From the NCBI GenBank assembly GCA_949317995.1, contig OX439047.1:854501-918500 (forward strand): a stretch of DNA of 64,000 bases, given 5' to 3'. Of this stretch, positions 8,340-21,700 are shown in pieces. The notes beneath the pieces were generated by a model. That model ran no database searches. It was not told the DNA's origin and saw only the letters and a list, made by a program, of their open reading frames with translations. The stretch's first letter is position 1, and the number at the start of each line of letters is the position of its first letter. The DNA is from Acholoe squamosa. Taxonomy: Eukaryota; Annelida; Polychaeta; Phyllodocida; Polynoidae. The position numbers and the translations under genes were made by a program.

Positions 8340-9490
8340 TGTCTACTTCTATCCTCTTGAACTGTCAATAGGTAACTAAATTACCACAATAGGTATTTTC
8401 ATTTCTTATATGTCACATTGAAATCTGTATTATAGTCAACTGTCAAAGTTAACATCATCTATTACATCATACTCTATCATGTGCATTTGATTGACTACTC
8501 ATAACTAATCATATTCATCCTATTTGTTGGATTATCCCAGATAAAAAATGGAACAACATGTACCAAACATTTTATTAGTTGTCTTATCTTACCAGGGGTC
8601 ATATGTTATCTACCAAATCTTGTAATTAGGTATCTTATCTTATGGACAACCTATAAATTGGCTTAATCTTATCAGTATGTAAATAAATCCATGACCCCTT
8701 AGAAGGTAGACATATGGTTACGTCATATTCATGACGTCAGTGTGACGTTAGTGACGTCAGTAACGTCATTGACGTCATAATCTAGGGGCCATCGACACCC
8801 ATTAGTAGTTTTACCCTAAGTCTAGAGGTTATCATAAGGACTTATGACAGCATATTGTTTATGTTTCATTAGCAAAATATATCTGCACCCTGAACCCTAG
8901 GTATAATTTTCTAGAATTTTGCCTTTTCTTATTTCTTAAGAATCCGTTTTTCAGATATCAAAACTTTTTTAAGATATCTTAAATATTTTCTGATAACTTA
9001 CATTTTCACTTCTCAAGGCATACAAAATGACGTCATTATAGGAATCCCCTAGGAGTTTTCTCAGGGAGAGGGGAATTCAAACCCAATGAGATGGTTCCAG
9101 GTGAAAATTTGGTGTATTTAAGACATGTTGACCGCATTTAAGACATCTTAAAGGCTGCCCATTTTATAGCATCAAAAGTCACAAGTAAAGACCGTGCAGG
9201 CCCTAAGTATGGGCATGGATTATCGAGGCTGGTCTCCACCTGGCCCTCTTATCAACTGGGAGGACGAGGGGGAGGGGGTAACTAGTAGATAGAGTTACCT
9301 ACAAGAACACAATGGGTTTAAACCACCAACCACAGCCACATGCCAGTAGTAGTATACATATATACAGACAAAGGGTCTGGGACCACAAACAGGGGCACCT
9401 CACCACTGTCTAGCATTACATGGCACACCCTTAACACCTCCTCCACGGCTGCTTATCATCCCGACCTCAGTGCAACACCACAGACTCTTC
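8340..9490. other. Non-coding Polinton flank, likely holding the element terminus
   Basis: No ORF or gene-like frame is visible. The first half is AT-rich with several CTTATCTTA-like strings. The second half is ordinary mixed sequence leading into a 21-bp minisatellite. The Polinton terminal inverted repeat should be here, but its partner is outside the window so no boundary can be set. Confidence 0.4.
8718..8777. promoter_or_regulatory. Cluster of six CRE/ATF-like sites
   Basis: Within 60 bp lie TTACGTCA (8718), TGACGTCA (8732), TGACGTTA (8743), TGACGTCA (8752), TAACGTCA (8761) and TGACGTCA (8770). A seventh perfect TGACGTCA is at 9028. TGACGTCA is the CREB/ATF consensus. Spacing is 9-14 bp. 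The location upstream of the ATPase gene suggests a promoter or enhancer of the element; function is untested. Confidence 0.5.
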
Positions 9491-9493
9491 AGC

Positions 9494-11425
9494 ACTGCAT
9501 TGGTGCATCGTGATGTGTATTGGTGCATCATGATGCTGCATTGGTGCAGCATGACACTGTATTGGTGCATCATGATGCTGCATTTGGTGCATCATGACGC
9601 TGTATTGGTGCATCGTGATGTGTATTGGTGCATCATGATGCTGCATTGGTGCAGCATGACACTGTATTGGTGCATCATGATGCTGCATTTGGTGCATCAT
9701 GATGCTGTATTGGTGCATCGTGATGTGTATTGGTGCATCATGATGCTGCATTGGTGCATCGTGATGCTGCATTGGTGCATCGTGATGCTGCATTGGTGCA
9801 TCATGACGCTGTATTGGTGCATCATGACTCTGCATTGGTGCATCATGATGCTGTATTGGTGCATCGTGATGTGTATTGGTGCATCATGATGCTGCATTGG
9901 TGCATCGTGATGCTGCATTGGTGCATTGTGATGCTGCATTGGTGCATCATGACACTGCATTGGTGCATCATGATTGTGCATTGGTGCATCATGATGCTGC
10001 ATTGGTGCATCATGATGCTTCATTTTGTGCATCAGGATGTTGCATTGGTGCATCATGACACTGCATTGGTGCATCATGATGCTGTATTGGTGCATCATGA
10101 CACTGTATTGGTGCATCGTGATGCTGTATTGGTGCATCGTGATGCTGCATTTGTGCATCGTGATGCTGCATTGGTGCATCATGACACTGCATTGGTGCAT
10201 CATGATGCTGTATTGGTGCATCGTGACACTGTATTGGTGCATCGTGATGCTGCATTGGTGCATCGTGATGCTGCACTGGTGCATCATGATGCTGCATTGG
10301 TGCATCATGATGCTGTATTGGTGCATCATGACACTGCACTGGTGCATCATGCCAGCTGCATTGGTGCATCGTGATGTGTATTGGTGCATCGTGATGCTGC
10401 ATTGGTGCATCATGGCTCTGCATTGGTGCATCGTGATGCTGCATTGGTGCATCATGATGCTGCATTGGTGCATCATGATGCTGCATTGGTGCATCGTGAC
10501 ACTGCATTGGTGCATCATGATGCTGCATTGGTGCATCATAACACTGCATTGGTGCATCGTGACAGCTGCACTGGTGCATCGTGACACTGCATTGGTGCAT
10601 CATGATGCTGCATTGGTGCATCATGATGCTGTATTGGTGCATCGTGACACTGCACTGGTGCATCATGACAATGCACTGGTGCATCGTGACACTGCACTGG
10701 TGCATCATGACAATGCACTGGTGCATCGTGACACTGCATTGGTGCATCGTGACACTGCATTGGTGCATCGTGACACTGCACTGGTGCATCGTGATGCTGT
10801 ATTGGTGCATCGTGACACTGCACTGGTGCATCGTGACACTGCATTGGTGCATCATGATGCTGCATTGGTGCATCATGATGCTGTATTGGTGCATCATGAT
10901 GCTGCATTGGTGCATCGTGATGCTGCACTGGTGCATCATGATGCTGCATTGGTGCATCATGATGCTGTATTGGTGCATCATGAAGCATTGGTGCATCAGG
11001 ATGCTGTATTGGTGCATCATGATGCTGCATTGGTGCATCATGGCTCTGCATTGGTGCATCGTGATGCTGCATTGGTGCATCGTGATGCTGCATTGGTGCA
11101 TCATGATGCTGCATTGGTGCATCATGATGCTGCATTGGTGCATCATGATGCTGCATTGGTGCATCGTGACGCTGCATTGGTGCATCGTGATGCTGTATTG
11201 GTGCATCGTGACACTGCACTGGTGCATCATGACAATGCACTGGTGCATCATGACACTGTATTGGTGCATCATGATGCTGTATTGGTGCATCGTGATGCTG
11301 CATTGGTGCATCGTGACACTGCATGGGTGCATCGTGACGCTGCATTGGTGCATCATGACGCTGCATTGTTGCATCATGATGCTGCATTGGTGCATCATGA
11401 CACTGCATTGGTGCATCATGGAGGC
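9494..11425. repeat. 21-bp minisatellite (about 92 copies)
   Basis: Unit GCATTGGTGCATCATGATGCT-like (given as 20 of 21: GCATTGGTGCATCATGATGC), with two common variants, CATGATGCT and CGTGACACT. Because 21 is divisible by three, several frames on both strands are open for hundreds of codons (repeats of MHQCSIM or LVHHDAA); these are not genes. The core CATTGGTGCATCATGA equals one arm of the hairpin family at 33267 and 43368. Confidence 0.97.
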
Positions 11426-11439
11426 ATCATGTCATTTTT

Positions 11440-12050
11440 AAAGATTAACACCTTAGGTAGTTAACCCTTTGAGGGCCACCAATGCAAGAATGCCCCTGGG
11501 TGTTGTCATGATGCCCCAATGAAGTGCTGGCGTGGTGTGTCACAAGTACTTCATTGGTGCATCATGACCAGCACTTCATTGGTGCATCATGACCAGTACT
11601 TCATTGGTGCATCAAGGCAATCAATAGACATGATGCAGGCCTGCAGTAGCAGCCTAAGAACCACACCCCTCTATTAACCCTTTAAGTACCACTGCTCACC
11701 AGCACTTCATTGGAGCACCATGCCGACCCTCGGGGGTTGTATGTTTTAACACCATATAGGGCCGGTATGATGCAGCAATGAAGTGCTGGTGAGCAATCTT
11801 ACCAGCACTGCGTTGGTGCATCATGCTGCAGTAAAGGGTTCAATGTTTAACAGCAGGGCAGTAATTGAGGGTTATACAGAAAAAGGACAATAAGGATATT
11901 ATGTCATACACCATTATAATAGCCATTATTAGGGTCTCAGTAAATAGGGGAGGGTAATGGGAGGGGGTGAAGTACTGGGGGGGGGGGGGGTGGTGAGCGC
12001 AGTTTAATCAGGGTTGATTGAGATATGAAGGTCGAGAGGGGCAGGGTTTT
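11440..12050. repeat. GCATCATG-type hairpin repeats with TTAACCCTTT ends
   Basis: Several copies of CACTTCATTGGTGCATCATG and its inverse. A discrete unit runs from TTAACCCTTTAAG (11676) to GCAGTAAAGGGTTCAA (about 11832). It has inverted CCCTTT ends and an internal hairpin (about 11763-11830), resembling a piggyBac-type MITE at a TTAA site. The remainder to 12050 is unique with a G-run near 11980. Confidence 0.55.
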
Positions 12051-12897
12051 TTAAATCTGTTTATTTATACTGGCACAACAAAGTGGGTCCAGAAGGTCCC
12101 CTATTCATATGGCACCAGTGGGCCTTTAATTGGTAACACAAATTTTGCACACAGATTGGCAGTGTTCCTTCTTTCAATAGTCAATCAATAACTAGTATAA
12201 ATTCAACATACAGTCATCAATATAATAATATGGGGATATTATAAGATCACATACAGTTTTATGTTCTCTGAGATCTTCTAAAGATAACAATAATACAAAC
12301 AGTATACCCAGGGTCCTATCTTGGTGTAAGACGTCCCAATAGCATACAGCAGTCTCTCTGAAACATTATCTTTATCACTCATATTTCTGCCTTTTATTGG
12401 AAAGAAGCTTTTTCTGGTCCTTGTATAAAGATTCGTAATCTTCCATTAACCCTTTACCAGAGGGGAGGTTGTTCCAGGCATGCGCAGCCTTGTATGCAAC
12501 ACTTCTATGTGTTATCTGCTTTTTAGCAGTCACATACTTAAAAGTGGCCCATCGTTTGCATCAGTGGCTCTTGAAGATATTATTGTATTGTCTTGAATTT
12601 TAGCTTTTTTGAATGCAAACTTAAGTAGGTGTGGGGCTCGTTTGTCATCTAAGTAGTTATTGTTTGTTTGTATATATGGATTGTTGCAGTAGAGGTGCGC
12701 GGGGGCAACCTCATGCAAATCTTAGGGGCTCTATTCTGGAGTCTCTGGAGTTTGTTAGATAGTGTAACTGATGTGCCTTCATATAAAATATCACCATAAT
12801 CAAATTATGGTAAGACTTCGGACTTATATATGAGAATAGGCTGGTTTACACTCATATATTTCCTCATCCCGGCCAATTAAATGATTCTGTAACCAAA

Positions 12898-13145
12898 TCC
12901 TTAACCCTTTAAGGGCAGAGCAAAAATGGTTGCCCTGGCCATGGGGACGGCCTCTGAAAAAAGTATAGTTCCTAGAGGACAAGCCTATTTTCAATTCCTA
13001 TACAAATCCTATATAATGGGCATCAACTATAGTAGATGCTAGGCCTAGCATGGTGTCGAATAGTCAATGGTAGGCCTACCATGGTGTTGAATAGTCAATG
13101 CTAGGCCTACCATGGTTTCGACCCATTGAGGGCTAGCAATGTGTA
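12898..13145. mobile_element. Insertion nested in the LINE (CCCTTTAAGGGC-type)
   Basis: The LINE C-terminal reading is interrupted between about 12898 and 13145. The insert begins TTAACCCTTTAAGGGC, as do other repeats here. It contains three near-copies of a 36-bp palindromic motif around TAGGCCTACCATGG (13030-13125) and ends near CCATTGAGGGCTAGC. The exact right boundary is unclear. Confidence 0.45.
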
Positions 13146-13597
13146 GATCATACTTAAGTTCACCATCAAGGATCATTCCCAAATATTTGAAAGAAATAAC
13201 TTTCTCAAGAGGCTGATTATTCATATAAACATTTATTTCTGGGTTGACCCTTTTTAGTGCATAATTGGTTCCAAAAACATAATCTTGGTTTTCCTAATAC
13301 TTATGGTCGGGTGGTTCAAAATAGTCCAGTCTACCAATAGATCTGCTTCAAGTTGTACAGCAGCAGTCCCAGGATTTTTGTGTGAGACATATATAACTGC
13401 ATTATCAGCATATCGACTAACTTCTGAATGTAAATTACATATATCATTAATATATGCTAAAAACAACAGTGGACCCAGAATAGAGCCCTGTGGAACCCCA
13501 CAGTTTACCTCAGATTGCATTGATGTCTGGTTGTTTACATAGGTAGTCTGGAATCTGTTATTTAAATAGGACTTCAACCAATTTAGGGAGTTCCGGT

Positions 13598-13675
13598 TTA
13601 ACCTTCTCCCCACCTGATACCCCACACTCTCCCCTGAGCGAGCCCCTATAGGGGCTTGTGGGGGAAGAAGGTTAA
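13598..13675. mobile_element. 78-bp TTAA-flanked palindromic mini-MITE
   Basis: TTAACCTTCTCCCCAC at the left is mirrored by GTGGGGGAAGAAGGTTAA at the right, with TTAA at both ends. It splits the LINE reverse transcriptase between motif A and the following palm region. TTAA ends suggest mobilisation by a piggyBac-like transposase; this is inference. Confidence 0.6.
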
Positions 13676-14868
13676 ACCCATGTTTTTCAAATTGTATAAT
13701 AGTATATTGTAATTTACTGTATCAAAAGCTTTGCTCAGATCTATGAAGCTTGCAATAGTGGTTTTACTCTTTCAATATCTTGGAAAATATCATCAGTAAA
13801 TTCTGCTATTGTATTTCTAGTGGAATAGTTTTTCCTGAATCCGCCTTGTGCCTCATTTAGAATGTTGTTTTCCTCCAGGAAACCAGGAATATCATTGTGT
13901 GCAACTCTCTCAATATACTTGCTGGGGATTGGTAAAAGAGCCGCTGGCCTATAGTTACTCCTGACTTTGGAATGGAAATAAAAGTGGCTAGTTTCCATTT
14001 CCCAAGGAAAACCTGTTCCATGAAAGATAAGTTAATCAGATATGTAAGTTGTGGAATTAGGGCAATAAAGGCATCTTTGAATATTTTTGCTGACAAGTTG
14101 GGCACAGATGCAGCTTTATTGACATGAATTTTCTTACAGATTTCAAGTATTTCTACTTCATTTGTCTGTATCTCAAGCATTAACTGGTTTGGGGTGGGGT
14201 TGTTTATAAAGAGGTGTTCTCTGGGCTCGTAGAAGCCATCAGCAATGTTGGGACCTATAGTAGCAAAAAATGTAATAATCATTTCAGCAGCCTCTTCCTG
14301 GGGGACAGGCCTGGCTGTTTGTGGTGAAATAAGGTTGATAGGTTTAGTTTTTGCTTTACTGGAGAAAAGAAATTCCATATTATCCCAATTCATATATCTG
14401 TCTTCATTTTCGTTGTCTTGAATAAAATATGCCTTGGCATTCCTTATAGCATTTTTAGTTAGGTTTTAAAGGCTGCTGGCAGCCTTTTTATCACTCACTA
14501 GTCTAACCCTCAGCCTTCACCCTAGCTCTTCTCTTGTCTGCCAGCTGCTCAATAATACCTGGCACCTGGTTTTACCGTATATTAGATGAAGGGATCAAAT
14601 AAGAATTGTGGCAATGGAATGGTATATCTGATACGACCATAAAAGTACATAGAAGATTTCTACAATATTTCCGATTTTACTTGACTTTGTACTCCGCACC
14701 CCTTTTTTCATCCAATATTTATAGTACATGTATCGGAGAAGACAAAGAACAGTGTCAGGCTGTGTGTGTGTGTGTGTGGGAGGGGGTGGGGGTAAGTGTG
14801 TCAGATGTCTGTATACACTGATACAGATAGGGGTGAGTGCTTCTGCAACTGCTATACCGTACTGGTAT

Positions 14869-15478
14869 GTATAAGCACCGGGTGTTCAATAAGCACCGGG
14901 TCTTCAATAAGCACCGGGTCTTCAATAAGCACCGGGTGTTCAATAAGCACCGGATGTTCAATAAGCACCGGGTGTTCAATGAGCACCGGGTCTTCAATAA
15001 GCACCGGGTCTTCAATAAGCACTGGGTGTTCAATAAGCACTGGGTGTTCAATAAGCACTGGTTGTTGAATAAGCACCGGGTCTTCAATAAGCACTTCAAT
15101 AAGCACCAGGTCTTCAATAAGCACCTGGTCTTCAATAAGCACTGGGTCTTCAATTAGCACCGGGTCTTCAATAAGCACCGGTGTTCAATAAGCACCGGGT
15201 CTTCAATAAGCACCGGGGTCTCAATAAGCACCGGGGTCTCAATAAGCACCAGGTCTTCAATAAGCACCGGGTCTTCAATAAGCACCGGGTCTTCAATAAG
15301 CACCGGGTCTTCAATAAGCACCGGGTCTTATATAAGCACTGGGTCTTCAATAAGCACCGGGTGTTCAATAAGCACTGGGTCTTCAATAAGCACCGGATGA
15401 TCAATAAGCACTGGGTCTTATATAAGCACTGGGTCTTCAATAAGCACTGGGTCTTCAATAAGCACCAGTCTTGAATGA
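14869..15478. repeat. 18-bp minisatellite AATAAGCACCGGGTCTTC
   Basis: About 33 tandem units with CCGGG/CTGGG and TCTTC/TGTTC variants and a few indels. The period is a multiple of three, which gives spurious ORFs on both strands. The unit matches the interior of the dispersed TAAGCRCC element seen at 24060, 30100, 41340 and 50523. Confidence 0.96.
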
Positions 15479-15599
15479 ACACCAGTGGAACAGGGGTATT
15501 GACATTTGAGAATTTACTATAATTTAAATGTTGTTCTTGCATAAGCACCGGGGTACAAAACCTGTTTGAAATTAATGAGTGCCCGGCCACTTACACAGG

Positions 15600-15770
15600 G
15601 TAATATGGTATACCACTAACACAAAGGTAGTCAGTCAGTGAGGAAGTGACCACTTTACAACCAGTTTGTTGTCCACGCCCCTCCAACATCGTGACTCCAC
15701 AACACAAACCCTTTGTCTGTAACTTATACCGTATCAGCCAGTATAAACACCAGGGCACTCATTAGTTTCA
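15600..15770. other. Unique spacer between two arrays
   Basis: No gene or strong repeat is seen apart from scattered TAAGCACC-element fragments. Confidence 0.4.
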
Positions 15771-18700
15771 AGTACCATATTGGCCTGTAAAGGTGTCCCG
15801 CCACTTATAGATTCTAAGTACCGTATTAGTCTGTATAGGTGTCCTGCCACTTATAGATTCTAAGTACCGTATTAGTCTGTATAGGTGTCCCACCACTTAT
15901 AGATTCTAAGTACCGTATTAGTCTGTATAGGTGTCCCACCACTTATAGATTTTAAGTACTGAATTGGCCTGTATAGGTGTCCTACCACTTATAGATTCTA
16001 AGTACCGTATTAGTCTGTATAGGTGTCCTACCACTTATAAATTCTAAGTACCATATTAGTCTGTATAGGTGTCCTACCACTTATAGATTCTAAGTACCGT
16101 ATTAGCCTGTATAGGTGTCCACCACTTATAGATTCTAAGAACCGTATTAGTCTGTATAGGTGTCCCACCACTTATAGATTCTAAGTACCGTATTAGTCTG
16201 TATAGGTGTCCACCACTTATAGATTCTAAGTACTGTATTAGCCTGTGTAGGTGTCCCGCCACTTATAGATTCTAAGTACCGTATTAGCCTGTAAAGGTGT
16301 CCTGCCACTTATAGATTCTAAGTACCGTATTAGCCTGTAAAGGTGTCCTGCCACTTATAGATTCTAAGTACCGTATTAGTCTGTATAGGTGTCCCGCCAC
16401 TTATAGATTCTAAGTACCGTATTAGTCTGTATAGGTGTCCACCACTTATAGATTCTAAGTACTGTATTAGCATGTATAGGTGTCCCGCCACTTATAGATT
16501 CTAAGTACCGTATTAGCCTGTATAGGTGTCCTGCCACTTATAGATTCTAAGTACCGTATTAGCCTGTATAGGTGTCCTGCCACTTATAGATTCTAAGTAC
16601 CGTATTAGCATGTATAGGTGTCCCACCACTTATAGATTCTAAGTACCGTATTAGCCTGTATAGGTGTCCTGCCACTTATAGATTCTAAGTACCGTATAAG
16701 CCTGTATAGGTGTCCTGCCACTTATAGATTCTAAGTACTGTATTAGCCTGTATAGGTGTCCCGCCACTTATAGATTCTAAGTACCGTATTAGCCTGTATA
16801 GGTGTCCCACCACTTATAGATTCTAAGTACCGTATTAGCCTGTATAGGTGTCCTGCCACTTATAGATTCTAAGTACTGTATTAGCCTGTATAGGTGTCCC
16901 GCCACTTATAGATTCTAAGTACCGTATTAGCCTGTATAGGTGTCCACCACTTATAGATTCTGTGTACCGTATTGGCCTGTATAGGTGTCCTGCCACTTAT
17001 AGATTCTAAGTACTGTATTAGCCTGTATAGGTGTCCCGCCACTTATAGATTCTAAGTACCGTATTAGCCTGTATAGGTGTCCACCACTTATAGATTCTAA
17101 GTACTGTATTAGCATGTATAGGTGTCATGCCACTTATAGATTCTAAGTACCGTATAGGCCTGTATAGGTGTCCTGCCACTTATAGATTCTAAGTACCGTA
17201 TTAGCCTGTATAGGTGTCCTACCACTTATAGATTCTAAGTACCTTATTAGTCTGTATAGGTGTCCACCACTTATAGATTCTAAGTACCGTATTAGCCTGT
17301 ATAGGTGTCCTTCCACTTATAGATTCTAAGTACCGTATTAGCATGTATAGGTGTCCTTCCACTTATAGATTCTAAGTACCGTATTAGTCTGTATAGGTGT
17401 CCTTCCACTTATAGATTCTAAGTACCGTATTAGCCTGTATAGGTGTCCCGCCACTTATAGATTCTAAGTACCGTATTAGCCTGTATAGGTGTCCCGCCAC
17501 TTATAGATTCTAAGTACCTTATTAGTCTCTATAGGTGTCCTGCCACTTATAGATTCTAAGTACCGTATTAGTCTGTATAGGTGTCCACCACTTATAGATT
17601 CTAAGTACCGTATTAGCCTGTATAGGTGTCCACCACTTATAGATTCTAAGTACCGTATAGGCCTGTATAGGTGTCCTGCCACTTATAGATTCTAACTACC
17701 GTATTAGCCTGTATAGGTGTCCCACCACTTATAGACTCTAAGTACCGTATTAGTCTCTATAGGTGTCCTGCCACTTATAGATTCTAAGTACCGTATTAGC
17801 CTGTAAAGGTGTCCTACCACTTATAGACTCTAAGTACCGTATTAGCCTGTATAGGTGTCCAGCCACTTATAGATTCTAAGTACCGTATTAGTCTGTATAG
17901 GTGTCCAGCCACTTATAGATTCTAAGTACCGTATTAGTCTGTAAAGGAGTCCCGCCACTTATAGATTCTAAGTACCGTATTAGCCTGTATAGGTGTCCTA
18001 CCACTTATAGATTCTAAGTACCGTATTAGCCTGTATAGGTGTCCCACCACTTATAGATTCTAAGTACCGTATTAGCCTGTAAAGGTGTCCTGCCACTTAT
18101 AGATTCTAAGTACCGTATTAGCCTGTATAGGTGTCCCGCCACTTATAGATTCTAAGTACCGTATTAGTCTGTATAGGTGTCCCATCACTTAAAGATTCTA
18201 AGTACCGTATTAGCCTGTATAGGTGTCCCACCACTTATAGATTCTAAGTACCGTATTGGCCTGTATAGGTGTCCAACCACTTATAGATTCTAAGTACCGT
18301 ATTAGCCTTTATAGGTGTCCAGCCACTTATAGATTCTAAGTACCGTATTAGTCTGTAAAGGTGTCCCGCCACTTATAGATTCTAAGTACCGTATTAGCCT
18401 GTATAGGTGTCCTGCCACTTATAGATTCTAAGTACCGTATTAGCCTGTAAAGGTGTCCTGCCACTTATAGATTCTAAGTACCGTATTAGCCTGTATAGGT
18501 GTCCCACCACTTATAGATTCTAAGTACCGTATTAGCCTGTATAGGTGTCCAGCCACTTATAGATTCTAAGTACCGTATTAGTCTGTATAGGTGTCCAGCC
18601 ACTTATAGATTCTAAGTACCGTATTAGTCTGTAAAGGAGTCCCGCCACTTATAGATTCTAAGTACCGTTTTAGCCTGTATAGGTGTCCTACCACTTATAG

Positions 18701-21700
18701 ATTCTAAGTACCGTATTAGCCTGTATAGGTGTCCCACCACTTATAGATTCTAAGTACCGTATTAGCCTGTAAAGGTGTCCTGCCACTTATAGATTCTAAG
18801 TACCGTATTAGCCTGTATAGGTGTCCCGCCACTTATAGATTCTAAGTACCGTATTAGTCTGTATAGGTGTCCCATCACTTAAAGATTCTAAGTACCGTAT
18901 TAGCCTGTATAGGTGTCCCACCACTTATAGATTCTAAGTACCGTATTGGCCTGTATAGGTGTCCAACCACTTATAGATTCTAAGTACCGTATTAGCCTTT
19001 ATAGGTGTCCAGCCACTTATAGATTCTAAGTACCGTATTAGTCTGTAAAGGTGTCCCGCCACTTATAGATTCTAAGTACCGTATTAGCCTGTATAGGTGT
19101 CCTGCCACTTATAGATTCTAAGTACCGTATTAGCCTGTAAAGGTGTCCTGCCACTTATAGATTCTAAGTACCGTATTAGCCTGTATAGGTGTCCCACCAC
19201 TTATAGATTCTAAGTACCGTATTAGTCTGTATAGGTGTCCTGCCACTTATAGATTCTAAGTACCGTATTAGACTGTATAGGTGTCCCGCCACTTATATAT
19301 TCTAAGTACCGTATTAGCCTGTATAGGTGTCCTGCCACTTATAGATTCTAAGTACCGTATTAGCCTGTATAGATGTCCCATCACTTATAGATTCTAAGTA
19401 CCGTATAGGCCTGTATAGGTGTCCCATCACTTATAGACTCTAAGTACCGTATTAGCCTGTATAGGTGTCCCATCACTTATAGATTCTAAGTACCGTATAG
19501 GCCTGTATAGGTGTCCCATCACTTATAGACTCTAAGTACCGTATTAGCCTGTAAAGGTATCCTGCCACTTATAAATTCTAACTACCGTATAGGCCTGTAT
19601 AGGTGTCCCATCACTTATAGATTCTAAGTACCGTATTAGCCTGTAAAGGTATCCTGCCACTTATAGACTCTAAGTACCGTATTAGCCTGTAAAGGTGTCC
19701 TGCCACTTATAGATTCTAAGTACCGTATAGGCCTGTATAGGTGTCCCGCCACTTATAGATTCTAAGTACCGTATAGGCCTGTATAGGTGTCCCATCACTT
19801 ATAGATTCTAAGTACTGTATTAGCCTGTATAGGTGTCCTACCACTTATAGATTCTAAGTACCGTATTAGCCTTTTAAGGTGTCCTGCCACTTATAGATTC
19901 TAAGTACCGTATTGGCCTGTATAGGTGTCCTGCCACTTATAGATTCTAAGTACCGTATTAGCCTATATAGGTGTCCTGCCACTTATAGATTCTAAGTACT
20001 GAATTAGCCTGTTTAGGTGTCCCGACACTTATACATTCTAAGTACCGTATTAGCCTGTATAGGTGTCCCGCCACTTATAGATTCTAAGTACCGTATTAGC
20101 CTGTATAGGTGTCCCGCCACTTACAGATTCTAAGTACCGTATTAGTCTCTATAGGTGTCCTGCCACTTATAGATTCTAAGTACCGTATTAGTCTGTATAG
20201 GTGTCCCGCAACTTATAGATTCTAAGTACCGTATTAGCCTGTATAGGTGTCCACCACTTATAGATTCTAAGTACCGTATTAGCCTGTATAGGTGTCCTGC
20301 CACTTATAGATTCTAAGTACCGTATTAGTCTGTATAGGTGTCCCGCCACTTATAGATTCTAAGTACCGTATTAGTCTGTATAGGTGTCCACCACTTATAG
20401 ATTCTAAGTACCGTATTAGTCTGTATAGGTGTCCCGCCACTTATAGATTCTAAGTACCTTATTAGTCTGTATAGGTGTCCTGCCACTTATAGATTCTAAG
20501 TACCGTATTAGCCTGTATAGGTGTCCTGCCACTTATAGATTCTAAGTACCGTATTAGCCTGTATAGGTGTCCTGCCACTTATAGATTTTTAGTACCTTAT
20601 TAGTCTGTATAGGTGTCCTGCCACTTATAGATTCTAAGTACCGTATTAGTCTGTATAGGTGTCCCGCCACTTATAGATTCTAAGTACCGTATAGGCCTGT
20701 ATAGGTGTCCACCACTTATAGATTCTAAGTACCGTATAGGCCTGTATAGGTGTCCTGCCACTTATAGATTCTAAGTACCGTATTAGCCTGTATAGGTGTC
20801 CCGCCACTTATAGATTCTAAGTACCGTATTAGCCTGTATAGGTGTCCCGCCACTTATAGATTCTAAGTACCGTATTAGCCTGTATAGGTGTCTCGCCACT
20901 TATAGATTCTAAGTACCGTATTAGCCTGTAAAGGTGTCCAGCCACTTATAGATTCTAAGTACCGTATTAGCCTGTATAGGTGTCCATCCACTTATAGATT
21001 CTAAGTACCGTATTAGCCTGTATAGGTGTCCCGCCACTTATAGATTCTAAGTACCGTATTAGCCTGTATAGGTGTCCCGCCATTTATAGATTCTAAGTAC
21101 CGTATAGGCCTGTATAGGTGTCCCACCACTTATAGACTCTAAGTACCGTATTAGTCTCTATAGGTGTCCTGCCACTTATAGATTCTAAGTACCGTATTAG
21201 CCTGTAAAGGTGTCCTGCCACTTATAGATTCTAAGTACCGTATTAGTCTGTATAGGTGTCCTGCAACTTATAGATTCTAAGTACCGTATTAGCCTGTATA
21301 GGTGTCCACCACTTATAGATTCTAAGTACCGTATTAGCCTGTATAGGTGTCCTGCCACTTATAGATTCTAAGTACCGTATTAGTCTGTATAGGTGTCCCG
21401 CCACTTATAGATTCTAAGTACCGTATTAGTCTGTATAGGTGTCCACCACTTATAGATTCTAAGTACCGTATTAGTCTGTATAGGTGTCCCGCCACTTATA
21501 GATTCTAAGTACCTTATTAGTCTGTATAGGTGTCCTGCCACTTATAGATTCTAAGTACCGTATTAGCCTGTATAGGTGTCCTGCCACTTATAGATTCTAA
21601 GTACCGTATTAGCCTGTATAGGTGTCCTGCCACTTATAGATTCTAAGTACCTTATTAGTCTGTATAGGTGTCCTGCCACTTATAGATTCTAAGTACCGTA

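Larger units (their letters stand above)
1..8340. mobile_element. Polinton/Maverick (adintovirus-like) DNA transposon, partial
   Basis: Eight adjoining genes form a Polinton set: family-B DNA polymerase on +, and on - a double-jelly-roll capsid protein, basic protein, minor-capsid candidate, rve integrase with chromodomain, two conserved Polinton proteins and a genome-packaging ATPase. Polymerase and capsid genes converge at about 3.3 kb; the - genes overlap by 4 to 34 nt. The left end lies outside the window, so the terminal inverted repeats cannot be compared. The right end must lie somewhere in 8340-9490. Every visible ORF is full length with no internal stop, which suggests a young or functional copy. 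The usual adenain-like cysteine protease is not in the visible part and could be left of the polymerase. The right boundary given is only the end of the last gene. Confidence 0.9.
12050..14470 (-). pseudogene. Broken non-LTR retrotransposon (Jockey/CR1-like reverse transcriptase)
   Basis: Read on -, this is a decayed LINE ORF2. From 14393 leftwards come a pre-RT segment, IPKSG, NYRPAALLPIPSKYIE and EAQGGFRKNYSTRNTI (13741-13998, in two frames), then motif A FIDLSKAFDTV (about 13690-13750). After an 78-bp insertion come GVPQGSILGPLLF and the box C sequence YADN (13401-13412) instead of YADD, then FKYLGMILDGELKYD and, further left, a typical C-terminal LQRLQNRAPKI (about 12725-12770). Frameshifts, the D-to-N change at the catalytic pair and at least two nested insertions make it inactive. 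The 3' end is near 12050. Clade assignment is approximate. Confidence 0.8.

Noticed and set aside
9470-11464. Very long ORFs (up to 479 codons) on both strands
   Set aside because: They are translations of a 21-bp tandem repeat, periodic to the end, with equal openness on the opposite strand.
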